From positions 2,719 to 66,718 of the forward strand of contig DYLK01000008.1 in the NCBI GenBank assembly GCA_020722065.1: a stretch of 64,000 nt of DNA. The letters run 5' to 3'. This DNA is from Melioribacter roseus. Lineage in GTDB: Bacteria > Bacteroidota > Ignavibacteria > Ignavibacteriales > Melioribacteraceae. The position numbers and the translations under genes are program-made. The notes beneath the pieces are model-generated. The model did not search any database and was not told where the DNA came from. It worked only from the letters and a program-made list of their open reading frames with translations. This document shows positions 1 through 9,100 of the stretch, piece by piece (the stretch's first letter is position 1; every line of letters starts with the position of its first letter).

Positions 1-18
1 CTTGTGTTTAACTATAAT

Positions 19-393
19 ATGAAAAAAATACTATTAAATATCACAAATCACCCATCAGAAAAATGGGAAAATGCTCAAAAAGAGCAAGCTACTCAAAATT
101 ATGGCGAAATTATTGATATACCTTTTCCAAATATTTCTCCTGAATTAGATACAAGCGAAGTAGCTGAAATCGCAAAAGAATATTTAGGAAAGGTTAAAGA
201 AATACAGAAAAATAATTTAGTCACAGTCCACTTGATGGGAGAATTTACTTTTACGTTTTTGCTTACAAATTTGCTCATTTCAGAAGGAATTGAGGTAATT
301 TGCTCGACAACCAAACGGAGAATAGTTGAAGAGGGAAATAAGAAAATTTCAGTTTTCTCGTTCGTAAGGTTCAGAAGCTATCAAAATAAGTAA
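19..393 (+). CDS. Csx20-like small protein (putative CRISPR-ancillary family, orphan)
   Basis: This 124-residue soluble protein has no signal peptide or membrane segment. The start is set at the ATG of MKKILLN; an in-frame GTG lies 15 nt upstream. Its layout recalls the Csx20 family of type III CRISPR ancillary proteins as I remember it. That layout is a short Rossmann-like N-terminal strand followed by a NH turn (LNITNHP), a middle helix, a strand ending in a G-[DE]-F-x-x-T/A-F-like motif (HLMGEFTFTF), then a T-T-x-R-R-x-V-E-E motif (STTKRRIVEE), and a closing HVRFRxY-like tail (FVRFRSYQ). Csx15/16/20-type proteins have been linked to cyclic oligoadenylate turnover, but that function is inference here. 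There is no cas gene or repeat array in the window, so it is an orphan or sits at the edge of a locus to the left. Similarity is judged by eye only. Confidence 0.45.
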   Translation: MKKILLNITNHPSEKWENAQKEQATQNYGEIIDIPFPNISPELDTSEVAEIAKEYLGKVKEIQKNNLVTVHLMGEFTFTFLLTNLLISEGIEVICSTTKRRIVEEGNKKISVFSFVRFRSYQNK

Positions 394-407
394 AAAAAAA
401 GTGAAAT

Positions 408-415
408 TATTTTTG
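408..415 (+). promoter_or_regulatory. Candidate -7 promoter element
   Basis: TATTTTTG matches the Bacteroidota -7 consensus TAnnTTTG and lies about 60 nt upstream of the membrane-protein gene at 477. No good -33 TTTG/TTG is seen at the expected distance, so this is weak. If real, it gives the three-gene module its own promoter, separate from the preceding Csx20-like gene. Confidence 0.25.
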
Positions 416-476
416 GAAAAAAGGAATGTTGTTATCTCTTATTAGATGTATTAAATAAAAATTAATAGGAATACAA

Positions 477-1679
477 ATGGAAAAATTATTTAAGTTTCAA
501 AGTAAAAATGAAGACACAAATAACTTAACTGAAAGCATAAATAAAAATACAATTGATATTGAAGTGAAAGGATTTCGCGATGCTGGAGCTGCTGGCGGAG
601 AAATTGCAATTTTCACAAATAATCTAAATAGCATTTATTCTAGCTTAAATGCTACGCACGAGGAAAATTCAAATGAAGAAAATCATAAAAACACTAAGCG
701 AGAATTAGAAATTGAGAAATTAGAAAAATTACAAGAAAAGAAAAGGCAACAAATTACCACTCTTGAAACCCGCGATATTCCAGAAATTGAAAGTCAAATT
801 GACAAAGTAAGAAAAGAAGTAAAGGATATTAAGTTAAACCCCGATAAATACACTCAAAAAACTACAGATTCATTAAAGATGTTTATTGTTGCAGGTATAT
901 TAATAGGATTAACAATTTATTTGTGGTTTTTTTACGGAAGTGTAGCTTTTTCAGCCTTTTTTAGAGAAATAACATTCACAAAAAATTCTATTTTTAATAC
1001 AATATTTTATGCAGGTGCGTGGAGTGAAGCTTGGCAATCAGGCTTTACGGCTTTATTGATTATTTTGTTTATTCCATTCGTCTTTTTGGCACTTGGAATC
1101 TTGGTCCACATTTTCCAAGAACCAGAAAACAGAAAGAAATATTTACTCCCTATTGTTTATCTATTTTCTTTTCTGTTTGATTGTTTACTTGCTTATGAAA
1201 TTACTCAGAAAATTTATGAAGCAAAAGCTCTTAATTCATTTACAAACTTAAAACCGTATTCTATTCAAGAAGCAATATTTGATATAAATTTCTGGATTAT
1301 TATTGCCTCTGGTTTTGTGGTCTATATTGTCTGGGGTTATTTGTTTAATTATTATCAGGAACAAAGAAGTTATTCGAATAAAATAAATCGTCTTTTAAGT
1401 CAAAAGAATCATGAAATAACCGATTTAAAGAACGAACTTTCAAACATTTCCCAAAAGAAAATAAATCTTGAAAATGAATTGAATGAACTCGAACGACAAT
1501 CAATTTCTTTAACTGATAAAAATTTTACACCTGAACATAAATATCAAATAATTACGGTTTTTTATCAATATGCAAACGGTTGGTTGAATTTCTTGTCATC
1601 TGGGAAATTTAATCCCTCATCAATTCAAGAAATAAAAGAGATAACTGAAAGCTATATCGAAAGGATAAAAAATGATTAA
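477..1679 (+). CDS. Coiled-coil four-helix membrane protein of unknown function
   Basis: I do not recognise a named family for this 400-residue protein. The N-terminal ~70 residues are polar. A highly charged coiled coil runs from about 74 to 118. Four hydrophobic segments follow at about 135-161, 190-213, 222-243 and 272-293. A second coiled coil follows at about 294-345, and the C-terminal tail is soluble. There is no signal peptide, so both coiled coils should be cytoplasmic if the helices form two hairpins. The gene overlaps the next one by 8 nt, which implies coupled translation with the VWA-like lipoprotein. Such sensor-scaffold architecture fits a membrane-associated stress or defence module, but nothing in the sequence proves a role. 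Confidence 0.7.
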   Translation: MEKLFKFQSKNEDTNNLTESINKNTIDIEVKGFRDAGAAGGEIAIFTNNLNSIYSSLNATHEENSNEENHKNTKRELEIEKLEKLQEKKRQQITTLETRDIPEIESQIDKVRKEVKDIKLNPDKYTQKTTDSLKMFIVAGILIGLTIYLWFFYGSVAFSAFFREITFTKNSIFNTIFYAGAWSEAWQSGFTALLIILFIPFVFLALGILVHIFQEPENRKKYLLPIVYLFSFLFDCLLAYEITQKIYEAKALNSFTNLKPYSIQEAIFDINFWIIIASGFVVYIVWGYLFNYYQEQRSYSNKINRLLSQKNHEITDLKNELSNISQKKINLENELNELERQSISLTDKNFTPEHKYQIITVFYQYANGWLNFLSSGKFNPSSIQEIKEITESYIERIKND

Positions 1680-2547
1680 AAGTCTTATTTTGATATTTGT
1701 AATAGTTTTATTTGCTTTATCTTGCACTGAAAACAAAAAGAATGAAAATGCAGATGAATACAAACAACTGAATCTCACCATTTTGTTGGATTTGTCGGAT
1801 AGAATTGTTCAAAAGAACCAACCAACCCAAATCGAAAAAGATATAAAATCCATAATGGCAGTTGTTCAATTTTTTAAGAATCAAATTGCAGAGAAAGGCA
1901 CTTATAATTCAAATGATAAAATACGAGTACTTTTCTATCCACAAATAAGTGATTCAAAAATCCCAGAAATTGCACAAAATCTAAATATTGACTTGGAAAA
2001 ATTAAGTACAAGAAGTAAAAAGCAAATCTTCACAGAAATAGATACAATTTTTTCAAAAAATCTATTACAATTATATCGAATTGCAACAACACAAAGTGTT
2101 TTCAAAGGTTCTGATTTATATAACTTCTTCAAATATAGAGTTGAAGATGATTGCATCATTAAAGACAAAAACACAAAAAACATTCTTCTCGTTTATACTG
2201 ATGGCTATCTATTCTCAGCAAACCAACAAATTTCAGACTCAAACAGATATACTTTTATTGCTCCAAGATCAAAACATATCTCAATTTTTAGGAATAATCC
2301 TAATTGGGAAAATGAGTTTGTGGAAGGGAATTATGGCTTTTTAAGTGTCGATAAAGATTTATCAAATTTGAAAATAATAATGTTGGAATTCGCTCCAATT
2401 GAAGAATATCCACGAGATTTCGAGATTTTAAGAAAATACTGGGAAAAATGGTTAACAGAAATGAAGGTTGAAAATGTAAAATTTCTAAAATCGGACTTAC
2501 CTTCAACAAACAATTCAATACTTGAGAAATATTTACAAGAATTATAA
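1672..2547 (+). CDS. VWA-like lipoprotein of unknown function
   Basis: This is a 291-residue lipoprotein. The signal peptide ends in the lipobox FALSC with Cys18 as the lipidated residue. The mature part looks like a von Willebrand A fold. A strand runs into DLSDR (D40, S42), resembling a MIDAS DxSxS with the last Ser replaced by Arg. A GSD turn lies near 147-149, and a strand ends in YTDG (T177, D178). The MIDAS is therefore partial and metal binding is uncertain. The gene starts inside the end of the coiled-coil membrane protein gene (8-nt overlap), and the small basic protein follows 10 nt after the stop. The three probably form one unit. The product should be tethered to the inner or outer membrane facing the periplasm; partner binding is inference. 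Confidence 0.65.
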   Translation: MIKSLILIFVIVLFALSCTENKKNENADEYKQLNLTILLDLSDRIVQKNQPTQIEKDIKSIMAVVQFFKNQIAEKGTYNSNDKIRVLFYPQISDSKIPEIAQNLNIDLEKLSTRSKKQIFTEIDTIFSKNLLQLYRIATTQSVFKGSDLYNFFKYRVEDDCIIKDKNTKNILLVYTDGYLFSANQQISDSNRYTFIAPRSKHISIFRNNPNWENEFVEGNYGFLSVDKDLSNLKIIMLEFAPIEEYPRDFEILRKYWEKWLTEMKVENVKFLKSDLPSTNNSILEKYLQEL

Positions 2548-2557
2548 GGAAGTTAAA

Positions 2558-2710
2558 GTGAAAATTAATAAAATAAGAAGTCTGCTTTACACTGGTGCAA
2601 AAATTTTAGGCGATGTAAATGCTATTCAAAAAGGTAATATTTTACAAAGAATCGTTAATCGAATACTTGGTAGGATGATAGGTAAAATATTTGGTAAAAT
2701 TAAAATGTAA
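2558..2710 (+). CDS. Small cationic amphipathic protein
   Basis: This is a 50-residue product from a GTG start, preceded by a good ribosome site AAGGAAG 5 nt upstream. An earlier in-frame TTG at 2522 lies inside the VWA-like gene and has no such site. The N-terminal half reads like a conserved core (KIRSLLYTGAKILGDVNAIQKG). The C-terminal half is a run of Arg/Lys-Gly-hydrophobic steps (ILGRMIGKIFGKIK), giving a positively charged amphipathic helix with small-residue spacing. I have a vague recollection of similar short basic proteins in other bacteria and archaea, but cannot name the family. It is the last gene of the three-gene module. Possible roles include membrane interaction or nucleic acid binding; both are inference. 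Confidence 0.6.
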   Translation: MKINKIRSLLYTGAKILGDVNAIQKGNILQRIVNRILGRMIGKIFGKIKM

Positions 2711-2768
2711 TTAGTCGCTTTTGTAGAATATTGCAGTTCACTTTCGTGAACTGATAAAGAAAGAAAAA

Positions 2769-2825
2769 TCAAAAAAAAGGCTTTAGCCACATTATTCAAA
2801 TGATACTAAAGCCTTAACTTTTTTA
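2769..2825. terminator. Bidirectional intrinsic terminator
   Basis: Perfect 10-bp arms AAGGCTTTAG (2777-2786) and CTAAAGCCTT (2806-2815) flank a 19-nt loop. A T-rich run follows on the plus strand, and a run of A before it gives a T-run on the minus strand. It ends the 477-2710 module and the converging gap-pgk transcript. Confidence 0.85.
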
Positions 2826-2887
2826 TTAAGTTTTATATGCAATAGAAACAAAATTTAGCAATAATTCGCAACTTATAGAAAGATATT

Positions 2888-4084
2888 TTATAAATCAGAT
2901 AATGCAGCAACGCCAGGTAATTCTTTCCCTTCTAAAAATTCTAAAGAAGCACCACCGCCAGTAGAAACATGAGAAATTGAATTTTCAAGTCCGATACTAC
3001 TAATTGCTGCTGCTGAATCACCACCACCAACAATTGTTGTAGCTCCAAGTTCAGTAACTTTTGCTAAACCTTCAGCAATTTTAATTGTTCCATTAGCAAA
3101 ATTTGAAAATTCAAAAACACCCATTGGTCCGTTCCAAACAATAGTTTTACTTCTTTTTATAGAGTCTAAATAAATTTGAATTGTTTTAGGTCCAATATCC
3201 AAACCCATATAATCATCTGGAATTTGGTCTATATCGAATATTTTTGCTTCGGAATCATTGCTGAATTCTTTTGCACAAACAACATCAGTTGGTAAAATGA
3301 ATGCAATTTCCTTTTCTTCTGCTTTTGTTAAAATTTCAGAGGCTAATTCAACCTTTTCTTCTTCAATTAGCGATTTCCCGATATTGTAATCCATTGCTTT
3401 TAGAAATGTGAAAACCATTCCACCACCAATAAGTAATGTATCAACTTTGCCAAATAAATTTTCTATTACATCAATTTTACCTGAGACTTTTGCCCCACCG
3501 AGAATTGCTGTAAATGGTCGAACTGGATTTTCAATCGCTGTCCCAAGATAATCTAATTCTTTTTCCATCAAATAACCTGCTACTGCGGGTTTAATGAATT
3601 TTGTTACACCTTCTGTTGAAGCATGTGCACGGTGAGAAGTCCCAAAAGCATCGTTTACGTAAACATCACCAAGTTTTGCAAGTTGTTCAGCAAATGTTGG
3701 GTCGTTTTTTTCTTCTTGTTTATAATAACGTAAATTTTCAAGTAAAATAATTTCACCGCTTTTCATTGTGTTTACTGAATTTTCAACTTCGTCACCAATA
3801 CAATCATTAAGAAATTTTACATCTTTTCCTAATAATTCAGAAAGTCTTTTTGCAACTGGAGCTAAACTGAATTCTGGTTTTTTTTCACCTTTTGGTCTTC
3901 CAAGATGGCTCATTAGAATAAGTTTACCCCCGTCGTTAAGAATTTTTTCAATAGTAGGAATAGTGGATTTGATTCTAATATCATCAGTAATATTTAAATC
4001 TTTATCAAGTGGAACATTAAAATCAACACGTGTTAAAACTCTTTTCCCTTCAAAATTGATATTGTCAATTGTCATTTTTTTCAT
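2888..4084 (-). CDS. pgk: Phosphoglycerate kinase
   Basis: Phosphoglycerate kinase (398 residues, normal bacterial length) moves phosphate from 1,3-bisphosphoglycerate to ADP in glycolysis, in the cytoplasm. The N-terminal substrate-binding motif RVDFNVP is present at about residue 18, with SHLGRPKG at about 59. The C-terminal half has the ATP-binding stretch [11 protein letters not shown] and the glycine-rich WNGPMGVFE and GGGDSAAA motifs. The start is the ATG at 4084, preceded by GGGAG with 6-nt spacing. It lies 46 nt downstream of gap on the same strand, separated by a terminator-like hairpin, so the two enzymes may be expressed at different levels. Confidence 0.97.
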   Translation of the reverse strand: MKKMTIDNINFEGKRVLTRVDFNVPLDKDLNITDDIRIKSTIPTIEKILNDGGKLILMSHLGRPKGEKKPEFSLAPVAKRLSELLGKDVKFLNDCIGDEVENSVNTMKSGEIILLENLRYYKQEEKNDPTFAEQLAKLGDVYVNDAFGTSHRAHASTEGVTKFIKPAVAGYLMEKELDYLGTAIENPVRPFTAILGGAKVSGKIDVIENLFGKVDTLLIGGGMVFTFLKAMDYNIGKSLIEEEKVELASEILTKAEEKEIAFILPTDVVCAKEFSNDSEAKIFDIDQIPDDYMGLDIGPKTIQIYLDSIKRSKTIVWNGPMGVFEFSNFANGTIKIAEGLAKVTELGATTIVGGGDSAAAISSIGLENSISHVSTGGGASLEFLEGKELPGVAALSDL

Positions 4085-4090
4085 ACTAAA

Positions 4091-4123
4091 CTCCCAAAAA
4101 AAAGCCTCAACTTAGTTGAGGCT
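4091..4123 (-). terminator. gap-pgk intergenic terminator/attenuator
   Basis: AGCCTCAACT and AGTTGAGGCT form a near-continuous inverted repeat (4103-4123). On the minus strand it is followed by a run of T just before the pgk ribosome site GGGAG. It has the form of an intrinsic terminator after gap. Partial readthrough would supply pgk. Confidence 0.75.
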
Positions 4124-4130
4124 AAATAAT

Positions 4131-5174
<1,044 letters not shown>

Positions 5175-5188
5175 TTAAATTAAAGAAT

Positions 5189-5205
5189 TTGATTAGTTAA
5201 ATCAA
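5189..5205. promoter_or_regulatory. Inverted repeat, possible Crp/Fnr-type operator
   Basis: TTGATT-N5-AATCAA lies between the divergent gap and crp-like genes. The half-sites resemble the Fnr/Crp-type TTGAT...ATCAA, but the spacing is longer than the classical 4-nt Fnr spacer. It could mediate autoregulation or control of gap. This is seen directly as a palindrome; the binding protein is inference. Confidence 0.35.
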
Positions 5206-5210
5206 TTTTA

Positions 5211-5241
5211 TTGGTGAATATTAATTTTATTTCTATCTTTA
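5211..5241 (+). promoter_or_regulatory. Promoter of the Crp/Fnr regulator
   Basis: TTG (5211-5213) is followed after 20 nt by TATCTTTA (5234-5241), close to the Bacteroidota -33/-7 pair TTTG...TAnnTTTG. This places the start of transcription about 15 nt before the ribosome site TTTGGAGAG of the regulator. Confidence 0.5.
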
Positions 5242-5262
5242 GTTAGTCAGTTTGGAGAGATT

Positions 5263-5946
5263 ATGTCAGAACTTAGTGAATTCTTAAAATATGTCCCAAT
5301 TTTTTCTCAATTGCCTCAAGATACAATTGATATGATTGCAAAAATTGGCTCAATTAAAACGTTTTCGAAAGAAAGTGTTATTTTAATGGAAGATGAAGAT
5401 GGCTCAGCGATGTTTTTTATTGTTTCGGGCAAAGTTAAAGTATCTCGAATTAGTTCTGACGGCAAAGAAGTAATTCTTACTGCACTAGGAAAATCTGATT
5501 TTTTTGGAGAAATGTCAATCCTTGACGGACTTTCGCGTTCAGCAACAGTTGTAGCAATTGAAGATTCTGAACTTTTCATTATCCAAAGGAATCATTTTCT
5601 TGATTTAATAACAAAACATCCCGAAATCTCAATTCCATTATTACAAGAATTAACAGGAAGATTGCGGAATGCCGATATGCGAATTAAATCGCTTTCGCTA
5701 AAAGATGCTGAAGGAAAAGTAGCAGCAGTAATTCTTCAACTTGCTGATACAGAAGGCGTTGTAAGAAAAGGAATTGTTGAAATTGATAAACTTCCTTTGC
5801 AACAAGATCTTGCAAATATGGCAGGAACTTCTCGCGAAACAATTTCTAGAACTTTACATGCTTTTGCTAAAAAAGAACTGATTGAAATAGATGGTTCGAA
5901 ACTTAGAATTCTTGATTACGAAAAATTCCAGAGTATGTTTGGATAA
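5263..5946 (+). CDS. Crp/Fnr family transcription regulator
   Basis: This is a 227-residue one-component regulator. An N-terminal cyclic-nucleotide-binding beta-roll spans residues ~10-120, with FFGEMSILDGLSRSATVVA as the phosphate-binding cassette region. A dimer helix follows, then a C-terminal winged helix with the recognition segment MAGTSRETISRTLHAF at about 187-202. It lacks the N-terminal cysteines of oxygen-sensing Fnr, so it is Crp-like in sensing; the ligand is unknown. An inverted repeat upstream could be its own site. It is followed after 2 nt by the PHP phosphoesterase gene, so the two are likely cotranscribed. Confidence 0.9.
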   Translation: MSELSEFLKYVPIFSQLPQDTIDMIAKIGSIKTFSKESVILMEDEDGSAMFFIVSGKVKVSRISSDGKEVILTALGKSDFFGEMSILDGLSRSATVVAIEDSELFIIQRNHFLDLITKHPEISIPLLQELTGRLRNADMRIKSLSLKDAEGKVAAVILQLADTEGVVRKGIVEIDKLPLQQDLANMAGTSRETISRTLHAFAKKELIEIDGSKLRILDYEKFQSMFG

Positions 5947-5948
5947 AA

Positions 5949-6791
5949 ATGTTTAGAAAATATGATTTACATTCCCACACCAAATTTTCTGATGGAGAAT
6001 ATTCACCTTGTAAATTGTTGCAAATTGCTAAAAATAGAGGAATTTACGGACTTGCAATTACTGATCATGATACTGTTGATGGAATTCCTGAAGCAATTGA
6101 ATGTGCTAAATCTATTAAAATGGAAGTAATTCCTGGTGTTGAACTTAGCACACGTTTGCAAGGATTAGAATTTCATATTCTTGGATTATTTATTGATTAT
6201 CAAAATATAGAATTGTTGGAATTCCTAAACTCACTCAAAAATCTTAGAGTGGAAAGAGCTAAAAAGATTATTGAAAATTTACAATCATTAGGTATTGATA
6301 TTTCATTTGATGAAGTAGCCGAAATTGCCAAAAATTCACCAATCGGAAGACCACATATTGCTCAAATTTTAGTTAAAAAGAAAATTGTTACAGATTTTTA
6401 CCAAGCATTTCATAAATATCTTGGGGATTATGCTCCAGCAAATGAATTAAAAGTTGAGTTGCAAATTCCAGATGCAATAAAGTTAATTCATAATTCCGGC
6501 GGATTAGCTTTTCTTGCTCATCCAGGAAGAATAGATAAACCAATTCTCGATGAAATTATTGCTTTTGGACTTGATGGGATTGAAATTTGTCATCCATCAA
6601 TGGGGAAAGCATTTACTAAAAGATATACAGAAATTACTAAAACAAATAATCTATTAAAATCAATTGGTTCGGATTTTCACGGCGGGGCAAAAGATGATTA
6701 TGACACAATGGGGAAATATTTCCTTGCAGAAAGCGATATCCTTTACATCAAAAAGAAACTTAAACGTAAACATAGTGAAAAGGTAGCCTAG
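5949..6791 (+). CDS. PHP-domain phosphoesterase
   Basis: This 280-residue PHP protein is of the TrpH/YciV type, whose members hydrolyse 3',5'-nucleoside bisphosphates or 5' ends of short RNA. Metal-binding motifs are visible: DLHSHTKFSDG (residues 6-16), ITDHDTVDG (~38-46), GVELST (~61), AHPGRID (~195) and GSDFHG (~242). There is no signal peptide, so it is cytoplasmic. It begins 2 nt after the Crp/Fnr-type regulator gene. The exact substrate cannot be read from the sequence. Confidence 0.88.
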   Translation: MFRKYDLHSHTKFSDGEYSPCKLLQIAKNRGIYGLAITDHDTVDGIPEAIECAKSIKMEVIPGVELSTRLQGLEFHILGLFIDYQNIELLEFLNSLKNLRVERAKKIIENLQSLGIDISFDEVAEIAKNSPIGRPHIAQILVKKKIVTDFYQAFHKYLGDYAPANELKVELQIPDAIKLIHNSGGLAFLAHPGRIDKPILDEIIAFGLDGIEICHPSMGKAFTKRYTEITKTNNLLKSIGSDFHGGAKDDYDTMGKYFLAESDILYIKKKLKRKHSEKVA

Positions 6792-6834
6792 AGAGACTGT
6801 TTACTTTTTTAATATTTCGTTTTAATCATTTTTT

Positions 6835-6842
6835 TATTTTTG
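6835..6842 (+). promoter_or_regulatory. Candidate -7 element upstream of porZ-like gene
   Basis: TATTTTTG fits TAnnTTTG and lies 20 nt upstream of the ATG. The -33 part is poor (TTTC with short spacing). It is the only promoter-like signal in the 71-nt gap. Confidence 0.35.
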
Positions 6843-6862
6843 CATAATTTAGCAGAGGAAAT

Positions 6863-9100
6863 ATGAAATCGTCAAAAAATATAGGTTTTACTCTTTTACT
6901 AATTCAGTTGTTTTTACTCATATTTACAAATTTATCGTTTTCGCAATTTAACGAATGGAAAAATTATACTTCCCTAAATTCTACTTCGGATTTTACATTC
7001 TATGAAGATAATATTTGGGTAACAACCAATGGCGGTTTGTATAAATTTAATAAAACCGATAGTACATATTCAGTATTTAGGAAAACAGAAGGTTTAAAAA
7101 GTCAAGTTTTGACAGCAATTGCAATTTCAAATAAGGGAAATATTTGGATCGGAAGTCAAGAAGGGTACATTATCGTAATGAATCAAAATGGGGAAATATT
7201 GAAAAATATTTTCGACATCTACAATTTTGATAATGAACAAAAAAGGATAAATAGCATAAGAATTTCTGGCGATTCTGTTCTTGTAGCGTACGATTTTGGA
7301 ATTTCAATACTTTCGGACAATTCACTCGAATTTATTGAAACTGCAATGAAATTTGGTGATTTTAATATGAAATCTAAAGTGAATTATGCTGAAAAAATTG
7401 ATGGTAAAATTTGTCTCGCAAATGTTGAAGGAATTGCAATTCAGAAAGCAAATACATCAACAATTTCTGACCCAGAAAGTTGGGATTCTTTCCCAATTAC
7501 AACATCTTCTTCTGCTCCAATTGCCTTTAAACTTACCAAGTTTGGCTCAAAAACTTATATTTCAACCGAAAATGGTCTTTACTTTTATGAAAATGGAATT
7601 GTAACATATTTGGCATTTTCTGGCTATTCACTATCTGATATTTCTGTTTATGAAAATGAACTTTATGTGGCAATTGGTAAGAAATTATACAAAATGCAGA
7701 ATTCTGAATTTATAGTTGCTGAGCAACTGACAACTAATATTATAAAATTCAATTTGCAATCGGAGGAAAATTACTTTGCTACAAGCGAAGGTTTGTATTT
7801 CATAAATCCAACATTATCTGAAATAATTTTTCCTAACGGACCAACTACAAATCTATTTAATAGCATTTCGGTTGATGGCGATGGAATTGTTTGGGTTGGA
7901 AGTGGCGATGATACTTTTGGGCGTGGAATATATAAATTTGACGGTGAAAATTGGACAATTTATAATAAATCCAACCAAGATTTTTATAGTAATTCTTATC
8001 ATAATGTTTATGCCGCTAAAAGTGGCACAAAATATTTTAATAATTGGGGCTATGGTTTTACAACTTTGCAAAATGGTAACTTCAAAAATTTCACAACAAG
8101 CAACACAAGTTTAGTCGGAATTACAACAGCCCCAAATTTTCTTGTTATTTCCAATTCAAAAGAAGATAATGCTGGTAATTTATGGGTTCTGAATTATTGG
8201 TCAGCCGAACATAAACCTTTAAGCGTTATGAAAAGTGATAGTAGTTGGGTTCATTTTGAACCACAAAATATTTCTATTTCTGATGAAGATAGGTTCGATC
8301 AATTGATTATCGACCAAAATGGCACTAAATGGTTTGGGATGTTTATTGGGAATAATGGACTTTTTTATTTTAATGATAATAATTCGATCGACAATTTGAA
8401 TGACGATACTTGGGGAATCTTAACAACTTCCGATGGATTATCTGGTCCAGTTATTCAAGCTCTTGCTTTGGATAATTATGGACAACTTTGGATTGGAACA
8501 AATTCTGGCGTAAATATCATATCAGACCCAAGTTATCCTGAGGTAATTTCAGAAGTTTATGCACTTAAAAATTTTAACGTAACTTCAATTTATGTCGATC
8601 CATTAAATAGAAAGTGGATTGGCACAAGTGACGGAATTTATTACGTATCGAGTGATGGATTTACCGTTTATGCTCAATTTGATTCAAAAAATTCACCATT
8701 AGCAACAAATTCAATTCTTTCAATTGGATACGATGAAAAAAATGGAATTGCTTATTTTGCATCGGATTTTGGAATGTCATCACTCTCAACCGAAGCAATT
8801 TTACCGAAAAGCACATTTTCAGAAATATCAACTTATCCAGCACCATTTGTGCTTTCCAAAAATGAAAATCTAACAATAGATGGTTTGATTGCTAATTCAC
8901 AAGTTAAAATTTTTGATATTACTGGAAATTTAATTAATTCAAGTGAAGAAGGGACTATTTATTCGCCTGGTGGAAGAGTCGCGATTTGGGATGGGAAAAA
9001 AGCAAACGGCGAAAAAGTAGATAGCGGAATTTACCTTGTTGTTGCATATAATTCTGAAGGGAAAGAGATTTCTGTAACAAAAATCGCAGTACTAAAATAG
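6863..9100 (+). CDS. porZ: PorZ-like T9SS beta-propeller protein
   Basis: This is a 745-residue exported protein with an N-terminal signal peptide ending at about residue 28 (LSFSQF). The body consists of repeated two-component-regulator-type propeller blades with motifs such as NIWIGSQEGYI, IVWVGSGDD, QLWIGTNSGV and KWIGTSDGIY. The C-terminal ~85 residues form a beta-sandwich with GxxVAIWDGKKANGEKVDSGIYLV, a gliding-motility/T9SS C-terminal-like fold. Length and layout match PorZ, a surface component of the T9SS attachment complex. A generic T9SS cargo with propellers is the alternative. It directly abuts the ABC-F gene with no gap. Confidence 0.65.
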   Translation: MKSSKNIGFTLLLIQLFLLIFTNLSFSQFNEWKNYTSLNSTSDFTFYEDNIWVTTNGGLYKFNKTDSTYSVFRKTEGLKSQVLTAIAISNKGNIWIGSQEGYIIVMNQNGEILKNIFDIYNFDNEQKRINSIRISGDSVLVAYDFGISILSDNSLEFIETAMKFGDFNMKSKVNYAEKIDGKICLANVEGIAIQKANTSTISDPESWDSFPITTSSSAPIAFKLTKFGSKTYISTENGLYFYENGIVTYLAFSGYSLSDISVYENELYVAIGKKLYKMQNSEFIVAEQLTTNIIKFNLQSEENYFATSEGLYFINPTLSEIIFPNGPTTNLFNSISVDGDGIVWVGSGDDTFGRGIYKFDGENWTIYNKSNQDFYSNSYHNVYAAKSGTKYFNNWGYGFTTLQNGNFKNFTTSNTSLVGITTAPNFLVISNSKEDNAGNLWVLNYWSAEHKPLSVMKSDSSWVHFEPQNISISDEDRFDQLIIDQNGTKWFGMFIGNNGLFYFNDNNSIDNLNDDTWGILTTSDGLSGPVIQALALDNYGQLWIGTNSGVNIISDPSYPEVISEVYALKNFNVTSIYVDPLNRKWIGTSDGIYYVSSDGFTVYAQFDSKNSPLATNSILSIGYDEKNGIAYFASDFGMSSLSTEAILPKSTFSEISTYPAPFVLSKNENLTIDGLIANSQVKIFDITGNLINSSEEGTIYSPGGRVAIWDGKKANGEKVDSGIYLVVAYNSEGKEISVTKIAVLK

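Noticed and set aside
2522-2557. Longer start for the small cationic protein at TTG 2522
   Set aside because: It lies inside the VWA-like gene and lacks a ribosome site; the GTG at 2558 has AAGGAAG in front.
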